Both the position numbers and the translations under genes were made by a program. From DATJHM01 sp035493895 (GTDB lineage: Bacteria > Chloroflexota > Ktedonobacteria > Ktedonobacterales > Ktedonobacteraceae), in assembly GCA_035493895.1 (NCBI GenBank), contig DATJHM010000160.1, positions 6,993 through 70,992 on the forward strand: a stretch of 64,000 nucleotides of DNA. The letters run 5' to 3'. The notes below the pieces were generated by a model that was not told the DNA's origin, did no database searches, and worked only from the letters and a program-made list of their open reading frames with translations. Below are positions 54,010 to 62,107 of the stretch, one piece after another. Each line of letters starts with the position of its first letter. Position 1 is the stretch's first letter.

Positions 54010-54642
54010 CTACAACGCACTCTCATTGAGCGAATTGCCTTCCACTATTCTGAAAGACGTAGCTTGCAGGACCGGGCTCTTCAGAGCGCGAGATGCAGAC
54101 TTTTTACTATTGACGCCAAAGAAAGAAATGCGCAGCTTTTTACGCCCCTTGCTGATATATGCATCTACGGTCTTTATTTCCAATTTTAAACAATTCGCAA
54201 TCTCTTCATGGCTCAGACCATTGACCATCAGCTGCAAACATTTGCGCTCTTTTTCAGGCATTTCCAGCAAAATCTGCTGGAAATGCATGTAGGCCAGAAC
54301 CCAGTTCTCATCTGGCAGGTTACGTTCTTCCTCGTAGGGTAATTCCTCCAGTGAAGTTTGCGGCCTGCGACGACGGAAATAGTCAGTAGCCAGATTTTTC
54401 GCGATCCGATAGAGCCAGGCATCGAAGCGTTCGGCGTTGCGCAGATTCTCAAGGTTTTCCCAGGCTTTACGGAATGTATCCTGAGTCAGGTCACGAGCGT
54501 CTTCACGATTAGAGACGCGATTGAGAAGCAGAAAATGGAAAATACGATCATAATAGCGATAAAAAAGCGTATTGGCAGCCTCCTGGCTTCCCTGGAGGAT
54601 TTGATGCATGAGCAATTGATCGCTAGGACCGTTTTTGAACAT
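54010..54642 (-). CDS. ECF-type RNA polymerase sigma factor
   Basis: 210 residues. Region 2 is visible as LFYRYYDRIFHFLLL...DARDLTQDTFRKAWENL, with the -10-recognition helix RFDAWLYRIAKNLATDYFRR. Region 4 is visible as LLEMPEKERKCLQLMVNGLSHEEIANCLKLEIKTVDAYISKGRKKL. The start is the ATG at 54640-54642 with GGGAGG eight bases upstream; a 20-codon extension is rejected. Its position directly before the anti-sigma gene, with the stop 36 bases from the next start, indicates a regulated pair that probably controls its own promoter. The protein has a longer C-terminal tail (about 35 residues) than the usual ECF factor. Confidence 0.93.
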   Translation of the reverse strand: MFKNGPSDQLLMHQILQGSQEAANTLFYRYYDRIFHFLLLNRVSNREDARDLTQDTFRKAWENLENLRNAERFDAWLYRIAKNLATDYFRRRRPQTSLEELPYEEERNLPDENWVLAYMHFQQILLEMPEKERKCLQLMVNGLSHEEIANCLKLEIKTVDAYISKGRKKLRISFFGVNSKKSASRALKSPVLQATSFRIVEGNSLNESAL

Positions 54643-55032
54643 TGGGGGGCCCTCCCTTTGTTGATCGTGAGAGTAAATGGTTGCCACAATAGCATCAACC
54701 AACGGCTACCTCAAGATGATGGCACACGTTACTACACCATGTGCCAGTAGTATCATTTGAAGCTACTCTATTTAGAGACGCAGAAGACAGGCATTTTTGA
54801 ATTTTTTTACCCTGCAACTTTTCCGGCTGGTACAGTCCACAATACATCCAATGTCGTCATAGAGATTATATAAAATCTATTTTAAAATTGCAGCGCGATG
54901 AAGCACGTTCATCGCATAAATCTTACAAGCGCGAATTGGCAGGGAGCAAGCATTGCTTCTCACGAAGGGTCTATGTTAGAGTGGAAGCATAAATGTTGAA
55001 GACAAGATGCAACACAAGGAGTAAAAATAACT
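54643..55032. other. Divergent intergenic region
   Basis: About 390 bases between the sigma gene and the cyclase gene. Very AT-rich at 54860-54890 (AGATTATATAAAATCT and TTTTAAAATTG). It must hold the sigma/anti-sigma promoter, which would show an autoregulated -35/-10 that I cannot assign by eye. No ORF of its own. Confidence 0.4.
54895..54915. promoter_or_regulatory. 21-bp palindrome upstream of cyclase gene
   Basis: GCGATGAA and TTCATCGC are perfect inverted arms around GCACG, about 118 bases before the cyclase ATG and just after an AT-rich segment. The size suits a dimeric repressor site; a hairpin is also possible. Confidence 0.45.
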
Positions 55033-55704
55033 ATGACGGAGGCCCTTACTCCCCAGGAGGGAAGCGAATGGATAGATATTTCGGTCCCTATTTTTTCGGG
55101 CATGGCGCATTGGCCGGATAACCCGGAGATCGAAGTCGAGTTTGTCTCGACCATCGCCAATGGCGACCCCTGTAACGTCTCAAGCATTGCCTTCGGAGCG
55201 CATACGGGGACGCATATGGATGCGCCACTGCACTTTATTGATGGGGGAAAAACCATTGATCAGATGCCCCTGGATGCCACTATCGGGAAAGCGCGGGTCA
55301 TTGCCATCCATGATCCAGAATCGATCAAAGTCGCAGAGCTGGAACAGCATGCCATTCAACCAGGAGAGCGCATACTTTTTAAAACCCGGAACTCTCCCCA
55401 GGCCTGGCAGACAAATACGTTTGTCAAAGATTTTGTCTTCATCGAACCTGAGGCAGCTCAGTATTTAGCCGAACACCAGGTACAGACAGTCGGCGTTGAT
55501 TATCTGTCCGTGGGAAGTTTTTTTCGGGACGGTGCCGCAACACACCGTGCGCTGCTCGGGGGTGGCATCTGGGTCATTGAAGGGCTCAATCTTGGGCAGG
55601 TAGAGCCGGGCGACTACGAGCTGATCTGTCTGCCCCTCAGGCTTCAGGGAACCGAAGGTGGACCGGCGAGAGCAATTGTGCGTGCGCTCAAAACGACGGC
55701 GTAA
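55033..55704 (+). CDS. Cyclase-family metal hydrolase (kynurenine formamidase-like)
   Basis: 223 residues. The cyclase-family metal motif is intact: FGAHTGTHMDAPLHF (HxGTHxDxPxH), near residues 55-69, with a later TEGGPARAIV that closes the active site. An N-terminal WIDISVPIFSGMAHWPDNP is standard for the family. Members hydrolyse amides or lactones such as N-formylkynurenine. No tryptophan-degradation genes are near, so the substrate is open. The start ATG has AAGGAG 11 bases upstream. Confidence 0.92.
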   Translation: MTEALTPQEGSEWIDISVPIFSGMAHWPDNPEIEVEFVSTIANGDPCNVSSIAFGAHTGTHMDAPLHFIDGGKTIDQMPLDATIGKARVIAIHDPESIKVAELEQHAIQPGERILFKTRNSPQAWQTNTFVKDFVFIEPEAAQYLAEHQVQTVGVDYLSVGSFFRDGAATHRALLGGGIWVIEGLNLGQVEPGDYELICLPLRLQGTEGGPARAIVRALKTTA

Positions 55705-55725
55705 TTTTTTTCGGGAACATGGGAT

Positions 55726-55762
55726 ATCTCGTAGAGGAGGGGCTTGTCTCCTCCTACAAGAT
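55726..55762. terminator. Bulged hairpin between convergent cyclase and kinase genes
   Basis: An inner stem GAGGAG/CTCCTC and outer arms ATCTCGTA/TACAAGAT are separated by one bulged base, with one mismatch. It lies between the two stop codons and could serve both strands. Confidence 0.5.
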
Positions 55763-55773
55763 AACCACACCCA

Positions 55774-57660
55774 TTACAAAGTCCAGATGGTAACACCTTT
55801 GAAAATAGCATCCGTTGGATGAGAGCCATCTACTGCCGCCACGCCCACAACGCCCTGTAAGCTGCTGCTATCCTGTTGCTGATCCACCTGCTGACTATTC
55901 ACAAACAGGGAGATCGTACTTCCCTGAGCGACCACGGCCAGCATGTTGCTCTGATTGAGACCTTGCTTGATTGCAGCACTCGTATTTCCCTCGATAAGCT
56001 GGAGAGATCCATTCGGGGCCCATTTGTAAAGGTCCTCTTCTCCCCACTGACAAATGACGAAGGTATAGCCGTTAAAGGTGGTCTTATCGACACGAAAAAA
56101 GATGCCCGCACAATCACCACTCACAATAGTGACCTGCACCTCGTAAGCAAAATCGCTAAAAGCACGTATCGATTGATGGCACCAACGATACCCCTTTTTA
56201 CTCATCGTAGCATGATAATCATGACTATCAGAAAATTCGCAGAAACCGCTATTATCACTATTGGGACCAGTTTCCCAGTGCGCGGCATTGGTCACAGGAT
56301 CATATACCACAAACTGACCATGGCCGGGCAAATAGCCAGGATAGGGATGGGTATTTTCAGGGATAGAGGTAGGAGTGGGCAAAGGTCTAGCCGTAGCCTG
56401 GATTGGCGTTGCCGTCGCAGATCGCGTCATAGCCTGGGCCGTTGCGGTCGCCTGGATTGAGACATGATCTCCTGCTGTCATCGTGGAGGATACAGCTTTA
56501 CTGCCCTGCGTGAAGCCAAATTTCCCGATCGTAAAAAAAGTCAGCCCTCCTATCAGCAACAGCGTTCCCAGAAGCACAAAAAGGGTCAGAGGCCCTCTGC
56601 GTTTTTTGATAGGCCCCACCTTCATAGCGTCCACAGCGACGAGCCTGTCAGTAGGACCATCTCCGCCCCTCGATCCAGGCAGCTTCGGCGGTGCAAAAGA
56701 GCTACTTCCAGGCAGCGCCTCTTTTTCACTCAATCCCGTGAATGGTCCGATATTTGCACCATTCGTCAGCGGCTGAGCGATCTGCGGAGGCCAGCTCGCT
56801 CTATTTTCCAGTCCGATATTATATGACGCGGGCATGTCGGAAGCGCGTGGTACACGCGCAGCTTCTGCCAGGGCAGAGGCAAAAGCTTGCACTGTGGGGA
56901 AACGCCGCGCAGGATCTTTTGCCAGGGCTCTCAGCACAACCTGCTCGACTGCTGGTCCCAGGTCAGGTACACTTTCGCGCAATGGAGGGGGCTCGATCGT
57001 GAGCTGTTTGGCAAAAACTTCAGTCGCCGTGCCTCGAAAGGGAGGAGTGCCCGTCAGCCACTCATAGACCACGATGCCCAACGCGTACTGATCCGTGGCT
57101 GGACGTGAATACTCGCGAATTTGCTCTGGGGCCATATAGTGGGGAGTGCCAGCGAAAGCCTGTCTGCTCATTGAAGATGTGCTATGAGCAACCGTAGCAA
57201 TCCCAAAATCAGAGAGAACAATCTCACCTCTCTGCCCAATCAGCATATTCTCCGGCTTGACATCGCGATGGATCAAACGTCTTTCATGCGCAAAATCGAG
57301 TGCGCCAGCCATCTGCTCCACATATGTGACAACCGTTGCCAGCGGAACCCGCGTCCCTCGCGGATGGCGTTTGCGCAATGATCCCTCTGGACAATAATCC
57401 ATCACCAGAAGTGGCAGGTTGCCGTGAATATCGAAATCGAAAATCGTGATGATATGTGGATGTCGCAAATCCGCAATAATTTGCGCCTCATGCTGAAAAT
57501 CGGCGACGGCATCCTCGGCGAGGCGAGCATGCAGGACCTTGACGGCTGCCTGCCTCTGGATATAGATATGCTCCCCTAAATAAACCTCCGCGAACCCGCC
57601 CTGCCCCAGCAAACGCGTCAGACGATAATTTCCCAGTTGCTCTCCTTCTCGGCTGGTCAT
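55774..57660 (-). CDS. Membrane Ser/Thr protein kinase with extracellular sensor domain
   Basis: 628 residues, PknB-like. The kinase domain (about 10-270) has glycine loop LGQGGFAEV (18-26), K41, HRDVKPEN (131-138, D133), DFG (151-153) and GTPHYMAPEQ. A juxtamembrane linker and one membrane helix (about 357-378) follow, then a Thr/Ala/Pro stalk. The C-terminal beta-sandwich (about 440-628) includes CAGIFFRVDK, LAVVAQGSTISLFVNSQQV and FKGVTIWTL, matching the layout of the non-kinase protein at 48403-49491. It probably phosphorylates cytoplasmic targets when the outer domain meets its ligand. The start ATG has GAGAGGGATGA upstream. Monocistronic. Confidence 0.94.
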   Translation of the reverse strand: MTSREGEQLGNYRLTRLLGQGGFAEVYLGEHIYIQRQAAVKVLHARLAEDAVADFQHEAQIIADLRHPHIITIFDFDIHGNLPLLVMDYCPEGSLRKRHPRGTRVPLATVVTYVEQMAGALDFAHERRLIHRDVKPENMLIGQRGEIVLSDFGIATVAHSTSSMSRQAFAGTPHYMAPEQIREYSRPATDQYALGIVVYEWLTGTPPFRGTATEVFAKQLTIEPPPLRESVPDLGPAVEQVVLRALAKDPARRFPTVQAFASALAEAARVPRASDMPASYNIGLENRASWPPQIAQPLTNGANIGPFTGLSEKEALPGSSSFAPPKLPGSRGGDGPTDRLVAVDAMKVGPIKKRRGPLTLFVLLGTLLLIGGLTFFTIGKFGFTQGSKAVSSTMTAGDHVSIQATATAQAMTRSATATPIQATARPLPTPTSIPENTHPYPGYLPGHGQFVVYDPVTNAAHWETGPNSDNSGFCEFSDSHDYHATMSKKGYRWCHQSIRAFSDFAYEVQVTIVSGDCAGIFFRVDKTTFNGYTFVICQWGEEDLYKWAPNGSLQLIEGNTSAAIKQGLNQSNMLAVVAQGSTISLFVNSQQVDQQQDSSSLQGVVGVAAVDGSHPTDAIFKGVTIWTL

Positions 57661-57884
57661 TCATCCCTCTCTTGCAGCTTATAAACAATGCCACGGAAAG
57701 ATTGCCTGCATTTACAGGCTATAATAACAGAAGATCTATCCATTAGTCTATATATAGTAGTTTTGCAGAGAGAAAGAAAAAAACAATCTTTCTCGCAAAA
57801 TTATCCAATATCGCTGTAAGCAAAAGCAGGCAATCGCTTTAACAGAAACCAGAGCCGTATTAGCCAGATGTCGAGGGGTATTAG

Positions 57885-57926
57885 AAAAAAACAGGTACCA
57901 GGGGTGTACAAAGGTACCTGTTTTTT
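57885..57926 (+). promoter_or_regulatory. Intrinsic terminator in leader of SirB1-type gene (possible attenuator)
   Basis: Seven A, then CAGGTACC (57892-57899), a 13-base loop and GGTACCTG (57913-57920) followed by TTTTTT form a textbook intrinsic terminator. It lies about 48 bases upstream of the plus-strand start at 57975 in a region where both flanking genes point away, so it cannot simply end a neighbouring gene. The rest of the 314-base gap (57661-57974) is AT-rich with no ORF. No tRNA or known riboswitch was recognised. Confidence 0.7.
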
Positions 57927-57974
57927 CCGCTTCTACTTGCAGAACACCAGCATTTGTGGTTAAATGCCCACGTT

Positions 57975-58874
57975 ATGGCAGAAGGATTTTCATATTCGAA
58001 AAATACAGCTCAAGAGCGAACCTATCGGGCATTCGAGGCACTGATAACAGGCAATGAAAATAGTATCGATCTTGCCGAAGCAGCTCTGCTCATCGCCAGT
58101 ATTGAGTATCCAGATCTCGACAGAACATTTTATTTGAGACAGCTGGATGAACTGGCCAGGCAGGTGCGCGCGGTGCTGGATCTGCCATATCCCGAGACGT
58201 TACCACAGCTTCCTGAAGAGATCGATCCGCTGCGCGTCCTGGAAGCGATGAACCGTGTGATCTTCGAGAAAGAGCAGTTTCATGGCAATCGCCAGGATTA
58301 TAGCAGTCCCGATAACAGCTTTTTTAATAAAGTACTGGAAAATCGCGCCGGTATCCCCATTACGCTCTCGCTCCTCTATATTGAGGTGGGACGGCGTGTC
58401 GGCGTGACCATTGAAGGGATAGGGCTGCCCTGGCACTTCGTCGTTCGCTATTGCCTGCCCCAGGAGATCATCTATATTGATGTCTTCAATCAGGGACACT
58501 TCATGGATGAGCGCGCCTGCCGCGATATGATCCGCAATATGGCACAGACGCGCATTCGCATGCATGCCGAGTGGTTCGAGCCCGTCAAACCCCGACATTT
58601 CCTGTTTCGCATCCTGAATAACCTCAAACATATTTATGTACAGAACGAGGACCATCAGCGCGCCCTGGCAATCTGCGAATTGATGGTCACGCTGATGCCC
58701 AATCATGGAGCCGAGAGACGCAATCGTGGCATCATACATCTCCATCTCAAGCACTATGCCCGCGCGCTCCACGATTTCATGGCCTATATCGAACTTTCGC
58801 CGGATGCCTCCGATCGCGAGGAAATTCTGGAGTATATCAAAACGGTTCGCCAGACGCTGTCCCTGTTAAACTGA
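57975..58874 (+). CDS. SirB1/transglutaminase-like protein with TPR end
   Basis: 299 residues from the ATG at 57975 (MAEGFSYSKN). A GTG seven codons earlier is possible, and neither has a clear ribosome site. The SirB1 domain has DNSFFNKVLENRAGIPITLSLLY, then GLPWHFVVRY (His) and YIDVFNQG (Asp). It is similar to the transglutaminase-like fold, but the usual Cys is not seen. C-terminal TPR-like repeats (about 220-290: LKHIYVQNEDHQRALAICE) follow. Function of the family is unknown. A strong terminator just upstream suggests expression is conditional. Confidence 0.87.
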   Translation: MAEGFSYSKNTAQERTYRAFEALITGNENSIDLAEAALLIASIEYPDLDRTFYLRQLDELARQVRAVLDLPYPETLPQLPEEIDPLRVLEAMNRVIFEKEQFHGNRQDYSSPDNSFFNKVLENRAGIPITLSLLYIEVGRRVGVTIEGIGLPWHFVVRYCLPQEIIYIDVFNQGHFMDERACRDMIRNMAQTRIRMHAEWFEPVKPRHFLFRILNNLKHIYVQNEDHQRALAICELMVTLMPNHGAERRNRGIIHLHLKHYARALHDFMAYIELSPDASDREEILEYIKTVRQTLSLLN

Positions 58875-58879
58875 GCCGC

Positions 58880-60745
58880 TTATAGGGCTCCCTCCTCAAC
58901 TGGCAGACCTTCCAGCGCCATGATCTTCAGCGCATTCGTGGTCGGCGAGGGTCCGGAACGCAGCACATAGTCAAAGACCATATTTCCCTCGATGACCTCT
59001 TCGCGGAAATGGTAATTCTCGATGCCCTTCACCTGTTCCGCCAGCTTGACCAGCTCCAGATCATGCGTAGAGATCGCGCCCGTACTATTGCGTCCCACCA
59101 GAGCCCGTACAAATGAGCGGCTACCAATCAAACGCTCACGATTATTTGTGCCTTTGAAAATTTCATCGATCAGGAAAAACAAAGGATAACCGGGTCGGGC
59201 CAGTTCTTCCAGCAGTGCCCGCAAACGTCGCACTTCAGCATAGAAGTAGGAATAGCCGTCTGTCACCGAATCACTCACGCGAATGCAGGTAAACAGGCGA
59301 AACAGAGAGATCGCCAGATAGGAGGCATTGACCGGAGCGCCTGCATAGGCAAGACACAGATTGACGCCAAGAGTGCGCAAAAAGGTGCTCTTCCCGGCCA
59401 TATTCGAGCCCGTGATAATAATCACTTCGCCCAGATGGTGCAAAGAAAAATCATTGCAGATTTTTTTATCTGCGGGCAACAGCGGATGTCCCACAGCTCG
59501 CGCCGTGAAATGGATGGGGCTCTCGTGCGCCATCTGCTCCTGTTGCGTGGGAACGATCTCGGGGAGCGTATACTCTGGATTGAGATAGGCAAAGGTTGCC
59601 AGCGAGTTCAGCGCCTCCAGTTCAAACCAGGCATCCAACCACTGCGGCAAACGCGTTTTGATCTGCCCTTTGTAATGACTCAGACGATAAGCGCAATAGA
59701 TGTCCCAGGGCAGCAGGGCATTGAGCACCAGCCAGAGCAGAGCATTCCCTTTCAAACTGGCCGCCCAGATAATATACTCCGTTCGCGCCATCAGCGAGGT
59801 CGGACCAACCCCATCTTTCGCCAGAAAAGGCGCACAGACCTGCTTCAGATGAGAATGCTTGCCATACGAATAGGTTTCCAGAAAACGGAAGATGCGGCTC
59901 AGTGTCCCGAAGCCGTAACGCAGATAGGTGGCATCATTCAGAATATCGCCGCGTAGCTCACCGGTTGCGAAGAACAGCAGGAGAGCGGCTACCAGCGTGC
60001 CGATCCAGAATTGCGGCAGAGGGGAAAAGATGGTCAGCACAAACAGGATAATCGTCAGCAGATTGAGTATGGTAGAAAGCACCAACAAAGGCAACAGCCA
60101 GCGAGAAGGAGTCTGTTGTTGTAACCAGAGAAGTAAGCGTCCTCCCTCTAATTGCTCTTTCACACCGCGCCTGGCTTGCAGCGAATTGAGTAGCAAGCGG
60201 TCGCGGAAGAGGCTGAGCGGCTGCATTTCGCGCACCAGAGTTTGTCGTCGCTGAATCGCCTCGGGATCGGGAGAAGTCTCCAGAAGCCAACCGGCCAGAC
60301 GCTGACTCCCCTCACGAGAAACAGCGACATTCAGCAGGCGATGCAGAGAACGTTTACCCGTAACGTCCAGATCGCCCTCGAAGGGATGGCCCTCACGCGG
60401 AGCATCTTCATAACCGACAGGAATATCGCTCCAATTTAATTGCATACGCGCGATATGGGCAGTTTTAATATGGAGCCAGAGCGAATGCCGTGTCAGACTG
60501 TCATCAATCCGGCTATGGTACCAGGCCACGACTCCGAATACAAGCAGAATGAGCAACAGCAGGATAGCCCCAATCCACCAATGCGTGAGCATCGCCACCA
60601 CCACACTTACCGCCAGACCACCAAAGAAAATGGAGACCCGCAACCACGAATAGCGGTTACTTCGCTGATCCAGGTTCTCTATACGTTTGCGCAAACGCGC
60701 TATCTGGCGTTCTAAGAGCAGAATGCGCTCTTGCTTTTCTTGCAC
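58880..60745 (-). CDS. Membrane-anchored MutS-like ATPase
   Basis: 621 residues. An N-terminal coiled coil (about 5-30) is followed by two membrane helices (36-52 and 57-75), a soluble part, another hydrophobic pair (about 217-260), a MutS core helical region and a C-terminal ABC-type ATPase. The ATPase has Walker A GSNMAGKST (446-454), Walker B FFLIDE (523-528), the MutS signature KGTNNRERL and H561. The N-terminal mismatch-recognition domain of MutS is absent. Members of this short, membrane-containing MutS branch are known in several phyla but not assigned to repair. It is four bases from the convergent SirB1-type gene's stop. Confidence 0.88.
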   Translation of the reverse strand: MQEKQERILLLERQIARLRKRIENLDQRSNRYSWLRVSIFFGGLAVSVVVAMLTHWWIGAILLLLILLVFGVVAWYHSRIDDSLTRHSLWLHIKTAHIARMQLNWSDIPVGYEDAPREGHPFEGDLDVTGKRSLHRLLNVAVSREGSQRLAGWLLETSPDPEAIQRRQTLVREMQPLSLFRDRLLLNSLQARRGVKEQLEGGRLLLWLQQQTPSRWLLPLLVLSTILNLLTIILFVLTIFSPLPQFWIGTLVAALLLFFATGELRGDILNDATYLRYGFGTLSRIFRFLETYSYGKHSHLKQVCAPFLAKDGVGPTSLMARTEYIIWAASLKGNALLWLVLNALLPWDIYCAYRLSHYKGQIKTRLPQWLDAWFELEALNSLATFAYLNPEYTLPEIVPTQQEQMAHESPIHFTARAVGHPLLPADKKICNDFSLHHLGEVIIITGSNMAGKSTFLRTLGVNLCLAYAGAPVNASYLAISLFRLFTCIRVSDSVTDGYSYFYAEVRRLRALLEELARPGYPLFFLIDEIFKGTNNRERLIGSRSFVRALVGRNSTGAISTHDLELVKLAEQVKGIENYHFREEVIEGNMVFDYVLRSGPSPTTNALKIMALEGLPVEEGAL

Positions 60746-60935
60746 AACTGGTCACCTCAAATTTCTCGAAAATTTACCTTACAAAGCTATTATGAATGTA
60801 TCATGCAGCCAGCAGCTCGGCAACACCATCCTCGTGTTGCCAGTGGCAATCTGCTGATGTAAAGGATATCATAAGAAAGGATTTCCACAAAATAACGTAG
60901 TAAAAAGGCACAGACAAATACAGAAAGGTATGATA

Positions 60936-61703
60936 ATGGATATTGCGAACAAAGGCGTTTTTGTCTCTGGCGGCGCTTCCGGTCTGGGTGCGGCCTGCGT
61001 CCGGCTGCTGGCCCGGGCGGGAGCACGCGTGGTTATAGCCGACCTGAATACCGAACTGGGCACTGCGCTGGCGAACGAATTGGGCGAGACGGCACTCTTT
61101 GTAAACACCAATGTGACAAACGAAGAGAGCGTGCAAGCAGCGATTCAGCGTGCGGTTGAGCATTGCGGCGCGTTGCACATCGCCATTAACTGCGCCGGAA
61201 TCGGTGTGGCGGAAAAAGTGCTGGGCAAAAACGGTCCGAGTAGCCTGGCCTCATTTAGCAAGGTAATTAGCATTAATCTGATCGGTACCTTCAATGTTAT
61301 TCGTCTGGCCGTCGCCGCAATGAGCCAGAATCAGCCGAACGAGGGTGGAGAGCGCGGCGTCATTATCAATACGGCCTCGGTCGCAGCCTTCGATGGACAG
61401 ATCGGACAGGCGGCATACTCCGCATCCAAGGGCGGAATCGTGGGTATGACCTTGCCCATTGCCCGTGAGATGGCGCGCTACGGCATTCGCGTCATGACGA
61501 TCGCGCCGGGCATTTTTGACACGCCACTGCTGGGTGCGCTACCAGAGGCCGCACGTATTTCGCTGGGTCAGCAAGTCCCCTTCCCACCACGCCTGGGGCG
61601 ACCGGATGAATATGCGGCGCTGGCAAAGCATATTATCGAGAACGAAATGCTGAATGGGGAAGTGATCAGGCTAGACGGCGGAATCAGAATGGCTCCTCGT
61701 TGA
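60936..61703 (+). CDS. Short-chain dehydrogenase (3-hydroxyacyl-CoA dehydrogenase type II-like)
   Basis: 255 residues. The cofactor motif is VSGGASGLGAACVRLL (TGxxxGxG type) with an Asp after the second strand (VVIADL), pointing to NAD. The catalytic Ser lies in INTASVAAF and Tyr/Lys in AAYSASKGG. The sequence resembles the HSD17B10/3-hydroxy-2-methylbutyryl-CoA dehydrogenase group (FDTPLLGALPEAAR, IRLDGGIRMAPR), used in branched-chain amino-acid or fatty-acid breakdown. The start is the ATG at 60936 with AAAGG seven bases upstream; an in-frame ATG at 60930 sits one base from it and is unlikely. Confidence 0.95.
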   Translation: MDIANKGVFVSGGASGLGAACVRLLARAGARVVIADLNTELGTALANELGETALFVNTNVTNEESVQAAIQRAVEHCGALHIAINCAGIGVAEKVLGKNGPSSLASFSKVISINLIGTFNVIRLAVAAMSQNQPNEGGERGVIINTASVAAFDGQIGQAAYSASKGGIVGMTLPIAREMARYGIRVMTIAPGIFDTPLLGALPEAARISLGQQVPFPPRLGRPDEYAALAKHIIENEMLNGEVIRLDGGIRMAPR

Positions 61704-61830
61704 CATAATCAGATTATAGGAGAATATGCAAGAGCTGACCAAACTTTTCGGACTCAGTTTCCCGTACTGCTGAAAAATACGGCAGGTAGAAGATAACGGG
61801 GGACGGGTTCCGCCCTGCTTTTTCCCATAA

Positions 61831-61866
61831 AAAACCACACTGATAGAGCTCTACCTGTGTGGTTTT
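61831..61866. terminator. Strong bidirectional terminator
   Basis: Outer arms AAAACCACAC (61831-61840) and GTGTGGTTTT (61857-61866) are perfect, and an inner TAGAGCTCTA extends the stem. A- and T-ends on both sides make it effective in either direction. It follows the SDR gene by about 130 bases. Confidence 0.75.
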
Positions 61867-61991
61867 CTTGTAAAGAAAAGAAGTGCATTTTGTTCTTCTT
61901 CTGTTTGCGGCTGCGAACTATTTGCCCCATGAATGTATCTTTGGCACCAGCCCTCCGTCTACTCCAATAAGCCTGACAGGAGCAGAAATAA

Positions 61992-62081
61992 ATTGCATCA
62001 TGCAATATACATTTATTTGATAAGTATGTATAAAAGTATACATAAAAATATATTGACTTTTATGTATACTTATGGCATGAT
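61992..62081 (+). promoter_or_regulatory. Promoter with operator array upstream of small gene
   Basis: TTGACT at 62053-62058 and CATGAT at 62076-62081, 17 bases apart, look like a promoter. Over it lie three similar 14-base half-sites: AAGTATGTATAAAA (62022-62035), AAGTATACATAAAA (62034-62047) and, inverted, TTTTATGTATACTT (62058-62071). The last two form a perfect inverted repeat spanning the -35. A separate palindrome, ATTGCAT-C-ATGCAAT, is at 61992-62006. This is dense enough to be a repressor-controlled promoter. Confidence 0.6.
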
Positions 62082-62107
62082 ACTAAAAACAATAAAAGGA
62101 GAAAAAT

